Source: JANSYL01 sp965229695
GTDB lineage: Bacteria > Pseudomonadota > Alphaproteobacteria > Rhodobacterales > Rhodobacteraceae
Direction: 5' to 3'
Assembly (NCBI GenBank): GCA_965229695.1
Contig: OZ245921.1
Coordinates: forward strand, 2,852,001-2,916,000
DNA: 64,000 nucleotides
The translations under genes and the position numbers were made by a program. Under the pieces are notes generated by a model. It searched no databases, was not told the DNA's origin, and saw only the letters and a program-made list of their open reading frames with translations. Below, piece after piece: positions 7,968-16,314 of this stretch; within the stretch, counting starts at the first letter, position 1; each line of letters starts with the position of its first letter.

Positions 7968-8998
7968 CGCCGTCGCTCTGCCGTCAGCAGGATGGGCACC
8001 AATACTGTTAGAAATATCAGGCGAAACACATGATGGGCGGCGACAAAGGCGGGCTCCAACCCTGTTTCGACAGCAATCGCGGCCATCACCTCTACGCCAC
8101 CGGGCGCGAAGGCCAATAGCACCGCTGCGGTCGGTACATCGACCAGATATCCGGCCAGAACAGCGGCCACCGCCGCTATGGCACAGGCCAGAACCGCCGC
8201 CGCCAGCCCCGCCCCAAGGGCTGACAAAACCTCGGCCCGGCTGATGCCGTTGAACCGCGTGCCAATCAAGGTGCCCATCACGACAAAGGCCGCCATGGTC
8301 AACCAGCTTGGCATCACCCCGGGCGTCAAACTGCTGCCATGGCCAATGGCCGAGATCACGATGCCGCCCAACAACAGCGGCGCGGGAATGCGGAGCCGTT
8401 TGAACACCAGGCCCAACGCCAAGGAGACGGCCATGATCCCCACCAGCGTGACAGCACCAATCGGGGCGCGATCACCCAGATAGCTGTCACCCTCCGCCCC
8501 CCAAGCGGCGATCAGCAGGGGCACCATCAGCGTCAGGACCAAGACGCGCACCGATTGCACGAGCGCGACCCGAGGAACATCCGCATCCACATCGGTGGAA
8601 AGGCCAAGCACATAGCTCAAATGGCCGGGCGTCGAGGCCAAAAGCGCGGTCATCCGGTTAAAGCCAAACCCTTTGCTCAGCAGCAGGCGCGCCGCGAAGA
8701 TCGACAGCGCCAGGCTCAGACCAAGACCCGCCAGGCTCAGCGGCCAGGTGGCAGCGGTTTGGATCACCTCGGGCGTGACGGTGCTGCCGATGCTGACACC
8801 GAGGGCCAGGAAACAGGCGTCACGCAAGAGCGGTGGCACATGCGCGGGCAGGCCCCAAATCGTGGCGATGGAAACCGCCGCGGCAGGCCCCGTCAAAACC
8901 GCCGCCGGAAACCCGATCAGCCAAAAGAACAGCGCCCCGCCAACACCAATCGCCAGGGTCAGAGCGGTGTCTTTTGCGCGCCAGTCAGTCGCCGTCAT
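7964..8998 (-). CDS. AbrB-family (DUF/AidB-like) polytopic membrane protein
   Basis: A 344-residue membrane protein with about ten hydrophobic segments in two related halves. Typical AbrB-family motifs are GFPAAVLTGPAAAVSIA near the N-terminus, ALLASTPGHLSYVLGLS in the middle, and AFAPGGVEVMAAIA near the C-terminus (paired STPGH and APGGV repeats). Proteins of this family are often misnamed ammonia monooxygenase; the transported substrate is not known. The start at 8998 overlaps the end of the lyase gene by 14 bases, so it is the last gene of the tct operon. A role in moving a related acid or a product is inferred from position only. Confidence 0.8.
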   Translation of the reverse strand: MTATDWRAKDTALTLAIGVGGALFFWLIGFPAAVLTGPAAAVSIATIWGLPAHVPPLLRDACFLALGVSIGSTVTPEVIQTAATWPLSLAGLGLSLALSIFAARLLLSKGFGFNRMTALLASTPGHLSYVLGLSTDVDADVPRVALVQSVRVLVLTLMVPLLIAAWGAEGDSYLGDRAPIGAVTLVGIMAVSLALGLVFKRLRIPAPLLLGGIVISAIGHGSSLTPGVMPSWLTMAAFVVMGTLIGTRFNGISRAEVLSALGAGLAAAVLACAIAAVAAVLAGYLVDVPTAAVLLAFAPGGVEVMAAIAVETGLEPAFVAAHHVFRLIFLTVLVPILLTAERRR

Positions 8999-9764
8999 AG
9001 GTCCAGCGATAGCTCGGCGGGGTGGGGCCCTTGTTGCGTCCGCCCTGTTCGGTTTGCTCCCAAACATGGGCCAAAATCCCAACGTTGCGCGACAAGCAGA
9101 AGAATCCGCGCGCCAAGGGCGGGGGGCATCCCAACTCGGCATAAATCACGGCGGTTGCTCCGTCGATATTCAGCGGTACAGGCTTGCCGCGCTCCTGGGC
9201 CAGATGTGCTTCGATGCTGCGGGCGATCTGTGCGTAGGAACCTGGAACCGCGCCAGTTTCGGCGGTCTCGTCTACCAGCGCCAGCAACCTTGGCGCGCGT
9301 GGATCGGTTGGTTTGTGAAACCGATGGCCAAAGCCTGGCAAGAACCGCCCATGTTCCGCGCGCCAGCGATCTAACGCTGCGCCCAATCCATCGGGGCCGC
9401 CACGCTCAACCGCGCGGTAAAGCTCGATGGCTTGTTCGCCCGCGCCGCCATGGACATCGCCCAACATATTGAGGCCTGTCGCCATCGCGCCCTGGATGCC
9501 GATGCCACAGGTTGCCGCCATGCGCGCCGCCGCGATCGAGGGCGCTTGCGGTCCGTGATCGACGGCGGCGACCAGGGCGGCCTCGAACAGTTTCGCGCGG
9601 GCGCCTTTGATCTCTTGGCCCGTCACCATCAGCCAGATCATTTCGGCAAAACCTGTCGTGCCAATCAGCCCTTCAATCGGGCGGCCGCGCAGCGCGATGC
9701 GCCCCGGCTCCATGTCGATAATGCGGGTGCGCCACCAATCCGATACGTCAGAGTTTCCGGTCAT
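8985..9764 (-). CDS. Citryl-CoA lyase-like protein (short citrate synthase fold)
   Basis: A 259-residue protein of the citrate synthase superfamily, much shorter than citrate synthase and of the size of citryl-CoA lyase. The catalytic residues are all present: His105 in GDVHGGAGEQ, His147 in GFGHRFHKPTDPR, and Asp201 in NIDGATAV. It likely cleaves a citryl-CoA-type thioester to acetyl-CoA (or another acyl-CoA) and a 2-oxo acid. Its start overlaps the CoA-transferase gene by 4 bases (ATGA), so activation and cleavage are coupled, and both follow a tripartite tricarboxylate transporter. Citrate is the simplest substrate, but a citramalate-like or other branched acid is equally compatible. Confidence 0.85.
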   Translation of the reverse strand: MTGNSDVSDWWRTRIIDMEPGRIALRGRPIEGLIGTTGFAEMIWLMVTGQEIKGARAKLFEAALVAAVDHGPQAPSIAAARMAATCGIGIQGAMATGLNMLGDVHGGAGEQAIELYRAVERGGPDGLGAALDRWRAEHGRFLPGFGHRFHKPTDPRAPRLLALVDETAETGAVPGSYAQIARSIEAHLAQERGKPVPLNIDGATAVIYAELGCPPPLARGFFCLSRNVGILAHVWEQTEQGGRNKGPTPPSYRWTYDGD

Positions 9765-10960
9765 ATCACTCCCTCGCGCCGCAGCGTTTCCACCTGCGCA
9801 TCGTCATAACCCAGATCGCCCAGAACCGCGTCCGTATCTGCCCCCAGCGTCGGCGGCGGCGTGGCGACCGAGGGCCGTAGCCCATCCATCATGGCCCCGA
9901 TGCGCACCAAATCGATGGGTTTGTCCAACCCCGGCGTGTCGGTGAACTGGCCGAAAAAGCCCCGGTCGCGAATCTGGGGGTGCGCCAAAACCTCAGGCAC
10001 GCTCAAAACCGCCCCGGTGGGCACGCCGATGGCGTTCAGCTCACGCGCCCAGTCGCGGGCCGGGCGGGTTGTCAGCACGGTTTCCAGCTCAGCCTTCAGG
10101 CGCAGCCGATTGGTTTTGCGGTCTTCACGTGTCGCGAAAGCGGCGGTTTCCAACAGGTCTTCGCGGCCCAAATGCTGCGCCAACAGCACCCATTGCTCAT
10201 CTTTGTTGGCGGCGATGTTGATCAAGCCGTCGGCGCATTGAAACGCGCCCGAGGGGGCCGAGGTTGGGTTTTCATTGCCGTTTGGCGTCGGGTCGACTCC
10301 GCCGATCAGGTGGTTCGATACGACCCAGCCCATGGTCGCCAAGACCGATTCCAACATCGATACGTCGATCACGCAGCCGCGGGGCGAGGCATTCAAGGCC
10401 GCCGTGATGGCCATCGCTGCGGTCAGTCCTCCGACGGTATCGGCCAAAGGGTATCCGACGCGCAGCGGGGCGCTGTCGCCATCCCCGGTGATCGACATGA
10501 CCCCAGATGCGCCCTGAACGATCTGGTCGTAAGCCGGGCGATGCGCCCAAGGGCCTGTTTGGCCGAAACCGGAAATCGCACAATAGATCAGGTTTGAGTT
10601 TTCAGCCCGCAGGCTGTCAGGGCCCAAATCCAGCCGGTCCATCACACCGGGGCGAAAGTTTTCAACCAACACATCGGCGCCCCGAACAAGATCGCGCAGG
10701 ATGTCTTTGCCGCGCGGGTCTTTCAGGTTCAGCGTCAGGGATCGCTTGCCCGCATTTTGCGCAAGAAAACTGATGCCCATGCCCTTGGCCGATAGGGCCG
10801 GGTCCGCGCCCAGATTGCGCGCCAGATCACCCCGCCCCACGGTTTCGACTTTCAAGACATCGGCGCCCAGATGGGCCAGTTGATGGCAGGCAAAGGGGCC
10901 AGCCAAAACATTGGTCAGGTCGAGAACCTTGATGCCGGAAAGGGGCTGTGTCGTTTGCAT
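9761..10960 (-). CDS. Class III (CaiB/BaiF) CoA-transferase
   Basis: A 399-residue family III CoA-transferase. It begins PLSGIKVLDLTNVLAGPF, has the CoA-binding loop ENFRPGVMDRLDLG, and carries the catalytic Asp145 in RPAYDQIVQGASG that forms the acyl-aspartyl anhydride. The C-terminal part (VPTGAVLSVPEVLAHPQ) is also typical. The enzyme moves CoA from a donor such as succinyl-CoA or acetyl-CoA to a carboxylic acid. Sitting between the transporter tctA and a citryl-CoA-lyase-like gene, it most likely activates the imported acid. The donor and acceptor are not determined by sequence. Confidence 0.9.
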   Translation of the reverse strand: MQTTQPLSGIKVLDLTNVLAGPFACHQLAHLGADVLKVETVGRGDLARNLGADPALSAKGMGISFLAQNAGKRSLTLNLKDPRGKDILRDLVRGADVLVENFRPGVMDRLDLGPDSLRAENSNLIYCAISGFGQTGPWAHRPAYDQIVQGASGVMSITGDGDSAPLRVGYPLADTVGGLTAAMAITAALNASPRGCVIDVSMLESVLATMGWVVSNHLIGGVDPTPNGNENPTSAPSGAFQCADGLINIAANKDEQWVLLAQHLGREDLLETAAFATREDRKTNRLRLKAELETVLTTRPARDWARELNAIGVPTGAVLSVPEVLAHPQIRDRGFFGQFTDTPGLDKPIDLVRIGAMMDGLRPSVATPPPTLGADTDAVLGDLGYDDAQVETLRREGVI

Positions 10961-10987
10961 GGATACTCAGCACATGAATGACTTGCG

Positions 10988-11012
10988 CCGCCCGCCAGGG
11001 TCCGGCGGGCGG
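10988..11012. repeat. Inverted repeat between tctA and the CoA-transferase gene
   Basis: CCGCCCGCC and GGCGGGCGG form a 9-bp GC stem with a 7-base loop in the 76-base gap. On the minus strand no T-run follows. It may slow or protect the transcript between the transporter and enzyme parts of the operon. Confidence 0.4.
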
Positions 11013-11036
11013 TAATCTTTGACCAAGGCGCTTGGC

Positions 11037-12560
11037 TCAATCGCCGTCAGCAACACCTTCGGCCCGTTTGCGCGCGCGACGGGCGCGGTAGCTGGGCAGC
11101 AACACAAGCAGCACCGCCAGCACCAGCAAACCTGCGGTCATCGGGCGTTCCCAGATGAAATCCAACCCGCGATAAAGCTGCATCGAGCGCGCGAAGTTAT
11201 CCTCCAACATCGTGCCCAGGATGAACCCGATCAAAAGCGGCGCCAGGGGGTAATCGGCAAAGCGGAAGATGGTTGCCATCACCCCAAGCCCAACCAGCAT
11301 CAAAAGCTCGGTCGCGTTGTTCTGACCGATATAGGCCCCCATCAGCGTGAAGAACAAAATGAACGGGATCAGATAGTTGCGCGGAATGGCCAGGATTTTC
11401 GCGATATATGGGATCAGCGGCAAGTTCAGCACCAAAAGCACCAGGTTGCCGATGAACATCGAAATGATCACGGCCCAGAAAATCTCGGGCGTGTCGACCA
11501 TCAGACGCGGCCCCGGCGTCACGTTCAACGCGATCAGGGCCCCCAGCAAGATGGCCGTGGTGCCCGAGCCCGGAATGCCGAGCGTCAGAAGCGGCACGAA
11601 AGACCCGGTACAGGCAGCGTTATTCGCGGTTTCCGGGGCGGCCAGACCTTTGACCGAACCTTTGCCGAACTCGGCCTGTTCGTCACCTTTGGCGATGTTG
11701 CGTTCCACGGCATAGCCCAGGAAGGAGGCGATGGTTGCCCCCGCGCCGGGTAGCACGCCAATGAAGAAGCCTTGCACCGATTGGCGCCCGATCACCGGGA
11801 CCATGGCTTTGCCCTCTTCGCGGGAAAACCGCAGGCCGGTGATTTTGCCGCTTGAACCGCCTTCACCGCTCGCGCCACGGGCCGGGTTCAGGACCAGGAA
11901 CATGGCTTCGGGCAGGGCGAACATCGCCATGGCGAGGGTGATGAAGCTGATGCCCGATTGCAGATCCATCAGCCCCATTGTGAAGCGCGGCATGTTGAAC
12001 AGCGCGCCTTCGCCGACCGTGGCCAGGATCAGACCCAGAATGGTCATCATCAGCGCCTTGGCGACCTGACCGGTTCCGGCAAAGGCCGCGATGGCTGACA
12101 GGCCCACCACCATCAGCGCAAAGTATTCCGCCGAATGGAACAAAAGCGCGACTGAACTGAGCGCGGGGGCAAAGATCATCAGTAAGATCGCCCCGATCGT
12201 GCCGCCCGCAAAACTGGCCACAGCAGCGATGGTCAGGGCTTTGCCCGCCATGCCTTTGCGCGCCATCGGATAGCCGTCAAAGCTGGTGGCAACCGTTCCC
12301 GCGACCCCCGGCGCGTTGAGAAGGATCGAGGAGGTCGAGCCACCAAAAATCGCGCCATAGTAAACACCCGCGAGCAGGATGAGTGCTGCCGCCGGATCAC
12401 CAAGCGTGATGGCAACCGGGATCATGATCGCAATGATCGACATCGGGCCCAGGCCCGGCAACATGCCGATAAAGGTGCCGATCAAGCAGCCCGCGATTAC
12501 CATAAGCAGGTTCTGCAGCGAGAACGCCGCTGTCAAACCGATGAGGATACCTTCAAGCAT
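11037..12560 (-). CDS. tctA: Tripartite tricarboxylate transporter, large permease TctA
   Basis: A 507-residue inner-membrane permease with about twelve hydrophobic segments. It has the strongly conserved family motifs GTFIGMLPGLGPMSIIAIMIP near the N-terminus (split at the turn), YGAIFGGSTSSILLNAPG, GVLPGAGATIASFLGYAVE, and LLTLGIPGSGTTAILLGAL. With TctB and the periplasmic TctC it performs sodium- or proton-driven uptake of a carboxylate. It starts 3 bases after the tctB stop on the minus strand. The enzymes downstream suggest an acid that is activated as a CoA ester. Confidence 0.96.
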   Translation of the reverse strand: MLEGILIGLTAAFSLQNLLMVIAGCLIGTFIGMLPGLGPMSIIAIMIPVAITLGDPAAALILLAGVYYGAIFGGSTSSILLNAPGVAGTVATSFDGYPMARKGMAGKALTIAAVASFAGGTIGAILLMIFAPALSSVALLFHSAEYFALMVVGLSAIAAFAGTGQVAKALMMTILGLILATVGEGALFNMPRFTMGLMDLQSGISFITLAMAMFALPEAMFLVLNPARGASGEGGSSGKITGLRFSREEGKAMVPVIGRQSVQGFFIGVLPGAGATIASFLGYAVERNIAKGDEQAEFGKGSVKGLAAPETANNAACTGSFVPLLTLGIPGSGTTAILLGALIALNVTPGPRLMVDTPEIFWAVIISMFIGNLVLLVLNLPLIPYIAKILAIPRNYLIPFILFFTLMGAYIGQNNATELLMLVGLGVMATIFRFADYPLAPLLIGFILGTMLEDNFARSMQLYRGLDFIWERPMTAGLLVLAVLLVLLPSYRARRARKRAEGVADGD

Positions 12561-12563
12561 TGA

Positions 12564-13061
12564 TCAGACCCCCAAGAAGAACGGAAAGGGACGCAGGAAG
12601 ATGCCCAGCAGCTCTTGCACCAGATACCAGACGCAGCCGGTGGCCAGCATCGCAACTGGGATCATGATATGCCATTTGCGCTCGCCCAGAATCGCGCTGC
12701 CTGCCACTAGAAAGACGGTTGTCGAAATCAGAAAGCCCGCCGGGCGCAGCATCAGCGCATAGATAACCATCAGACCCAGCAGCATCAGCGCCTGGCCCAG
12801 TTTGTAATCCTGTAAGCGGCGGTAATTGATGTCGGTGGCGCTTGGTTCACCATCATCGCTGTCGGATTTCTCAATCCCCAGCAGAACGATAAGCCCGACG
12901 ATCACGCCCAGGATGGCCAGCACCTTGGGGAAGGTCGACGGCCAAACCGGGTTCCGCTGCATGAAGGGGGGTAGCAGCTGATCCATCGTGAAAAAGGCGG
13001 CATATCCGTAGATGCAGCAGAACGTCACGAAAATCAGCGCGATCCAGCGATCCAGCGCCAT
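12564..13061 (-). CDS. tctB: Tripartite tricarboxylate transporter, small permease TctB
   Basis: A 165-residue membrane protein with four predicted transmembrane helices, starting DRWIALIFVTFCCIYGYAAFF. A cytosolic loop with charged residues (EKSDSDDGEPSATD) lies between helices, and the C-terminus is hydrophobic. Size and topology match the poorly conserved TctB subunit, which supports the large permease TctA. A strong ribosome-binding site (GGGAGGGG) precedes the ATG at 13061. It lies between tctA (3-base gap) and tctC (96-base gap containing a hairpin). Confidence 0.93.
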   Translation of the reverse strand: MALDRWIALIFVTFCCIYGYAAFFTMDQLLPPFMQRNPVWPSTFPKVLAILGVIVGLIVLLGIEKSDSDDGEPSATDINYRRLQDYKLGQALMLLGLMVIYALMLRPAGFLISTTVFLVAGSAILGERKWHIMIPVAMLATGCVWYLVQELLGIFLRPFPFFLGV

Positions 13062-13121
13062 GGTGTCCCCTCCCTTTGAAACCTTGCGCCGCCCGGATGT
13101 TTCCGTGGAGGCGCGAAAAAT

Positions 13122-13148
13122 GTGTGGCGGGGATCAGCCCCGCCACAC
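13122..13148 (-). terminator. Intercistronic hairpin after tctC (attenuator or mRNA stabiliser)
   Basis: A perfect 11-bp stem (GTGTGGCGGGG / CCCCGCCACAC) with a 5-base loop lies between the tctC stop and the tctB start. On the minus strand the stem is followed by ATTTTTC. It resembles an intrinsic terminator with a short U-tract, and would let tctC be expressed more strongly than the membrane subunits, as is usual for binding-protein operons. Confidence 0.65.
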
Positions 13149-13157
13149 AAATGAGAC

Positions 13158-14144
13158 TTACAAGAAGCCCAAGGTGCGCATCAGATCGCCGATCACCTGC
13201 TCCTGCTCTTCCAGGAAGGCGCGGAAATCATCGCCATTGTTGTGGATGTTGACCCAACCGTTACGGGCCCGAACCTCTTCCCAGGCGTCGGTTTCGTACA
13301 TGTTGGTCAATGCGGTCTGGAAGGCCGCAAGCTGCGCGTCATCCAGGCCCGGGGCAGCGAAGAAGCCACGCCAGTTGACGAAGGTGGTGTCCAAACCCTG
13401 CTCCATCATGGTGGGCGCGTCTTCAAAGGCGGCGACGCGTTCGTCAGCCGTGACACCCAGAATACGAACCTCACCCTGCTGAGCCAGGGCAACAGCTTCC
13501 GAGAAGCCGGTCGACAGGGCCTGGATTTCACCAGACAGCAGACCGGCCATCGCCGCGCCACCGGCGTCATAGGGGATGTAGTTGAAGGCGGTCGGGTCTT
13601 CGCCCGCCGACTGCATCACCATCGCGGCGACCAGGTGGTCCATCCCGCCGGGAACCGAGCCGCCGCCGATGGCAAAGCTCATCCCATCTGCGCGGTAAGC
13701 GCCAAGCAGATCATCCATCGACTGAATATCGCTATCGGTGTTCACGACCAGGGCCGCATAGTCGCCGATCGTGCCCGCCACCAGGGTGAGGTCACGGAAG
13801 CTTTGCGGGAAAACCCCAGTTAGCGACCGGATCACGATGGGGGTGGAATTCACCATCATCGTGTTGCCCATCGAATCTGCGTTTTCGATCAGGTGCGCAA
13901 TGGCAACGCCACCGCCGCCACCGGACATGTTTTCGTAGCTTGCGGTGCCCGCCAGGCCCGAGTTCACCAGCGCCTCGCCGGTGCCGCGTGCGGTGCCATC
14001 CCAACCGCCACCGGCGCCGCCGGGGATCAGGAAATGCACTTCGTCCAGAACCTGATGGCCATCGGCATGCGCCGCGCCACCAAAGGCCAAGGTTGCGGTT
14101 GCCGCGGCGATCAACGCGCGACGTGTCCACCCAAAGGTGTTCAT
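13158..14144 (-). CDS. tctC: Tripartite tricarboxylate transporter periplasmic binding protein TctC
   Basis: A 328-residue periplasmic binding protein with a cleavable signal peptide (RRALIAAATATLAFGGAAHA, about residues 8-27). It carries the Bug/TctC-family features: VHFLIPGGAGGGWDGTARGTGEAL, then SGGGGGVAIAHLIEN, and the C-terminal LGFL. The ATG at 14144 follows GGGAGG on the minus strand and gives a normal signal peptide; the upstream ATG at 14213 would bury it. It is the first gene of the tct operon and faces tctD across 140 bases. The ligand is a carboxylate, probably the one processed by the downstream CoA-transferase and lyase. Confidence 0.95.
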   Translation of the reverse strand: MNTFGWTRRALIAAATATLAFGGAAHADGHQVLDEVHFLIPGGAGGGWDGTARGTGEALVNSGLAGTASYENMSGGGGGVAIAHLIENADSMGNTMMVNSTPIVIRSLTGVFPQSFRDLTLVAGTIGDYAALVVNTDSDIQSMDDLLGAYRADGMSFAIGGGSVPGGMDHLVAAMVMQSAGEDPTAFNYIPYDAGGAAMAGLLSGEIQALSTGFSEAVALAQQGEVRILGVTADERVAAFEDAPTMMEQGLDTTFVNWRGFFAAPGLDDAQLAAFQTALTNMYETDAWEEVRARNGWVNIHNNGDDFRAFLEEQEQVIGDLMRTLGFL

Positions 14145-14206
14145 GATTGTCCTCCCATTTGACAGGCGGTCGTCCGCCGCCCATTCTTTGAACCGATCAC
14201 ATGAAG

Positions 14207-14228
14207 CTGACATGGGCCTGACACGGAA
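14207..14228. promoter_or_regulatory. Tandem 11-bp direct repeat between tctC and tctD, candidate TctD site
   Basis: CTGACATGGGC is followed at once by CTGACACGGAA; the two 11-mers share CTGACA and the GG at positions 8-9. Tandem repeats with an 11-base period are the usual binding mode of OmpR/PhoB-family response regulators. The site lies in the only intergenic region shared by the transporter operon and the tctD-tctE genes. Assignment to TctD is inferred. Confidence 0.5.
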
Positions 14229-14284
14229 GAGCGGACCCTCGCGCGCCGATCAATCGGGCATGTGGTGCATTGGAAGGGGGGGCA

Positions 14285-14947
14285 ATGCGCTATCTTTTGG
14301 TCGAAGATAATGCCGAGTTGGCCGAAGCCGTGGTGAAGCGCTTGGAAATCGATGGCCATGCCGTCGATCACGCCGACACACTGGCCGCCGCCGAAGATTG
14401 CCTGGCCGTGGCGGAGTATGACCTGATCCTATTGGATGTGATGTTGCCCGACGGGGACGGGCGCGAGTTTCTGGCAGCAAGCCGCCCGAAAATGGAAACG
14501 CCGGTCATCGTATTGACCGCGCGCAGCCAGGTATCAGACCGGGTCGGCGCGTTGGATCAAGGGGCGGATGATTACATCACCAAACCCTTCGATTTTTCCG
14601 AGTTAGAGGCGCGCTGCCGCGCCGTGTTACGCCGCCGGGGCGGATCGGCGCGGAACGAAATCGCTTTGGGCGCGGCCCTGTTCGACCCGACCGCTGGCAC
14701 GCTGCGCCATGACGGCGCGACGGTCGAGTTGCGCAACCGCGAAATTCGGCTGCTTGAAGTGTTTGCCCGTCATCCGGGCCAAATCCTCTCGAAATCGCAT
14801 CTCATGGACCGGCTGTTTTCGTATGACGATGATGTCACCGAAAACGCGATCGAGGTGTATGTCGGACGTTTGCGCAAAAAGCTGGATGGGATGGGCGTGC
14901 GGATCGAAACTGTGCGCGGCCTGGGTTACCGGATCGCAGCGGCGTGA
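14285..14947 (+). CDS. tctD: OmpR-family response regulator TctD
   Basis: A 220-residue two-component regulator. The receiver domain has the acidic pair in LLVEDNAEL, phosphoacceptor Asp51 (LILLDVMLPDGDG) and the switch Lys in DYITKPFDF. A C-terminal winged helix spans about residues 125-220 (VELRNREIRLLEVFARHPG ... VGRLRKKLDGMG). The ATG at 14285 sits after GGAAGGGGGG. It is divergent from tctC and overlaps tctE by 4 bases. TctD-type regulators activate tripartite tricarboxylate transporter operons in response to their substrate. Confidence 0.93.
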   Translation: MRYLLVEDNAELAEAVVKRLEIDGHAVDHADTLAAAEDCLAVAEYDLILLDVMLPDGDGREFLAASRPKMETPVIVLTARSQVSDRVGALDQGADDYITKPFDFSELEARCRAVLRRRGGSARNEIALGAALFDPTAGTLRHDGATVELRNREIRLLEVFARHPGQILSKSHLMDRLFSYDDDVTENAIEVYVGRLRKKLDGMGVRIETVRGLGYRIAAA

Positions 14948-16314
14948 CGGGTACGGGGTCGATTGGTCGCCGATTAACGCTGTTATTGGCGGGGGTGGCG
15001 GCGTTGCTGTCGATCTTATCCTGGTCGATGGTCTCCAGCTTTGCCCGCCAAGCGGCTGAACGCACGCAGGACAATATCCTTGCGGCCTCGGCCACGATCA
15101 TCGCCGAAACCCTGCGCACCGAGCAGGGAGAGGTTCGGCTGGAACTGCCCTATGCCGCGTTTTCGATGCTGGGCGCGGTTAGCGAAGATCGCGTGTTCTA
15201 TCATGTCGAGGCCGGTGGCGAGACGCTGACAGGCTACGAAAACCTCACCCGCGGTAGCACACCGGCTGTGCCTGGGCAGGTGGTGTTTGACACCGTGGTC
15301 TACCGCCAGGCCACGTTGCGCATGGCCAGCATCACGCGCTTGGTTCTGGCGGGGCCGGAACCTGTGCCAGTTACGGTCTCGGTGGCGCAAACCCGCAATG
15401 GGGTTGGCGTAATTTCCAACGATCTATCGCAGACCGCCGCCGCGCTGTCGGTGGCGTTTTTTGTCTTGGCTGTGGCCCTTTCGGCCTTTGCGGCTGGCAC
15501 GTCGCTCAGGCCGCTGAATGAAATTGCCGAGGCCGTGGCGCGCCGGGGGCCAAGCGATCTGCGCCCATTGCGCCGATCCGCGCCGACCGAGTTGGCGCCA
15601 CTGCTACAATCGCTCAATCGGCTGATCGACCGGTTAGGGCAATCGCAGCGGCGGTCGGAGGATTTTATCACCGAAGCCGCCCATCGCGTCCGCACGCCTT
15701 TGGCCACCGTACGCGCGCAGGCGGAACTGGCGCTTCATTCTGCGACCGAGACCGAGGAAAAGCGCCGCCTGCGCCAGATGATCCGGGCGGTTGATGAAAG
15801 CTCACGCTCAGCAGGGCAACTTTTGGATCATGCGACCGTAGCCTACCGCGCCGAGGACTTGGCGCGCGATCAGATTGATTTGGCCGATATCGCCGTGACC
15901 GTGGCGGCGGCATTGCAACCGACGGCGGGGATGCGCGATATCGATATCGAACTGCACACCGAACCGGCTTTGGTTCTGGGTGACAAGGTTCTGCTGGAAA
16001 ACGCGCTGCGCAATGTTCTGGACAACGCGATCAAGTATTCGCCGGACGAAACCACGATTTCGTTGGCGGTGACCCCGCAGGATCAGACCGCCAAGATCGA
16101 GGTTTGTGACCAGGGGCCGGGTCTGGGCGACGGACCGGTCGAACATCTGACCCGCCGTTTTCGGCGTGGCGCGAATGTCGAGGGCATCGTGGGCTCGGGT
16201 CTGGGCCTGACGATTGCGAATGACGTGTTGATGGCCCATGGCGGGCGCTTGCATCTGGAAAGCCGATCAGAGGGGGGCGGTACATGCGTTTCGTTGGTCT
16301 TACCCTTGGCGTGA
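14944..16314 (+). CDS. tctE: Sensor histidine kinase TctE
   Basis: A 456-residue membrane kinase starting at GTG inside the tctD stop (GTGA). Two membrane helices (about residues 10-30 and 163-185) enclose a periplasmic sensor domain. A HAMP-like linker follows (LRPLNEIAEAVARRG). The phospho-acceptor His247 lies in EAAHRVRTPLATV, and the ATPase domain has the N box (NVLDNAIKYSP) and G boxes (CDQGPGLGDG, GSGLGLTIA). It partners with TctD. The downstream binding protein starts 31 bases before its end, so a periplasmic accessory sensor is plausible. Confidence 0.92.
   Translation: MTGTGSIGRRLTLLLAGVAALLSILSWSMVSSFARQAAERTQDNILAASATIIAETLRTEQGEVRLELPYAAFSMLGAVSEDRVFYHVEAGGETLTGYENLTRGSTPAVPGQVVFDTVVYRQATLRMASITRLVLAGPEPVPVTVSVAQTRNGVGVISNDLSQTAAALSVAFFVLAVALSAFAAGTSLRPLNEIAEAVARRGPSDLRPLRRSAPTELAPLLQSLNRLIDRLGQSQRRSEDFITEAAHRVRTPLATVRAQAELALHSATETEEKRRLRQMIRAVDESSRSAGQLLDHATVAYRAEDLARDQIDLADIAVTVAAALQPTAGMRDIDIELHTEPALVLGDKVLLENALRNVLDNAIKYSPDETTISLAVTPQDQTAKIEVCDQGPGLGDGPVEHLTRRFRRGANVEGIVGSGLGLTIANDVLMAHGGRLHLESRSEGGGTCVSLVLPLA

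Noticed and set aside
8339..9472. Long plus-strand frame over the AbrB and lyase genes
   Set aside because: Extremely Arg/Gln-rich product, typical of a shadow frame; the minus-strand genes carry full catalytic motifs.
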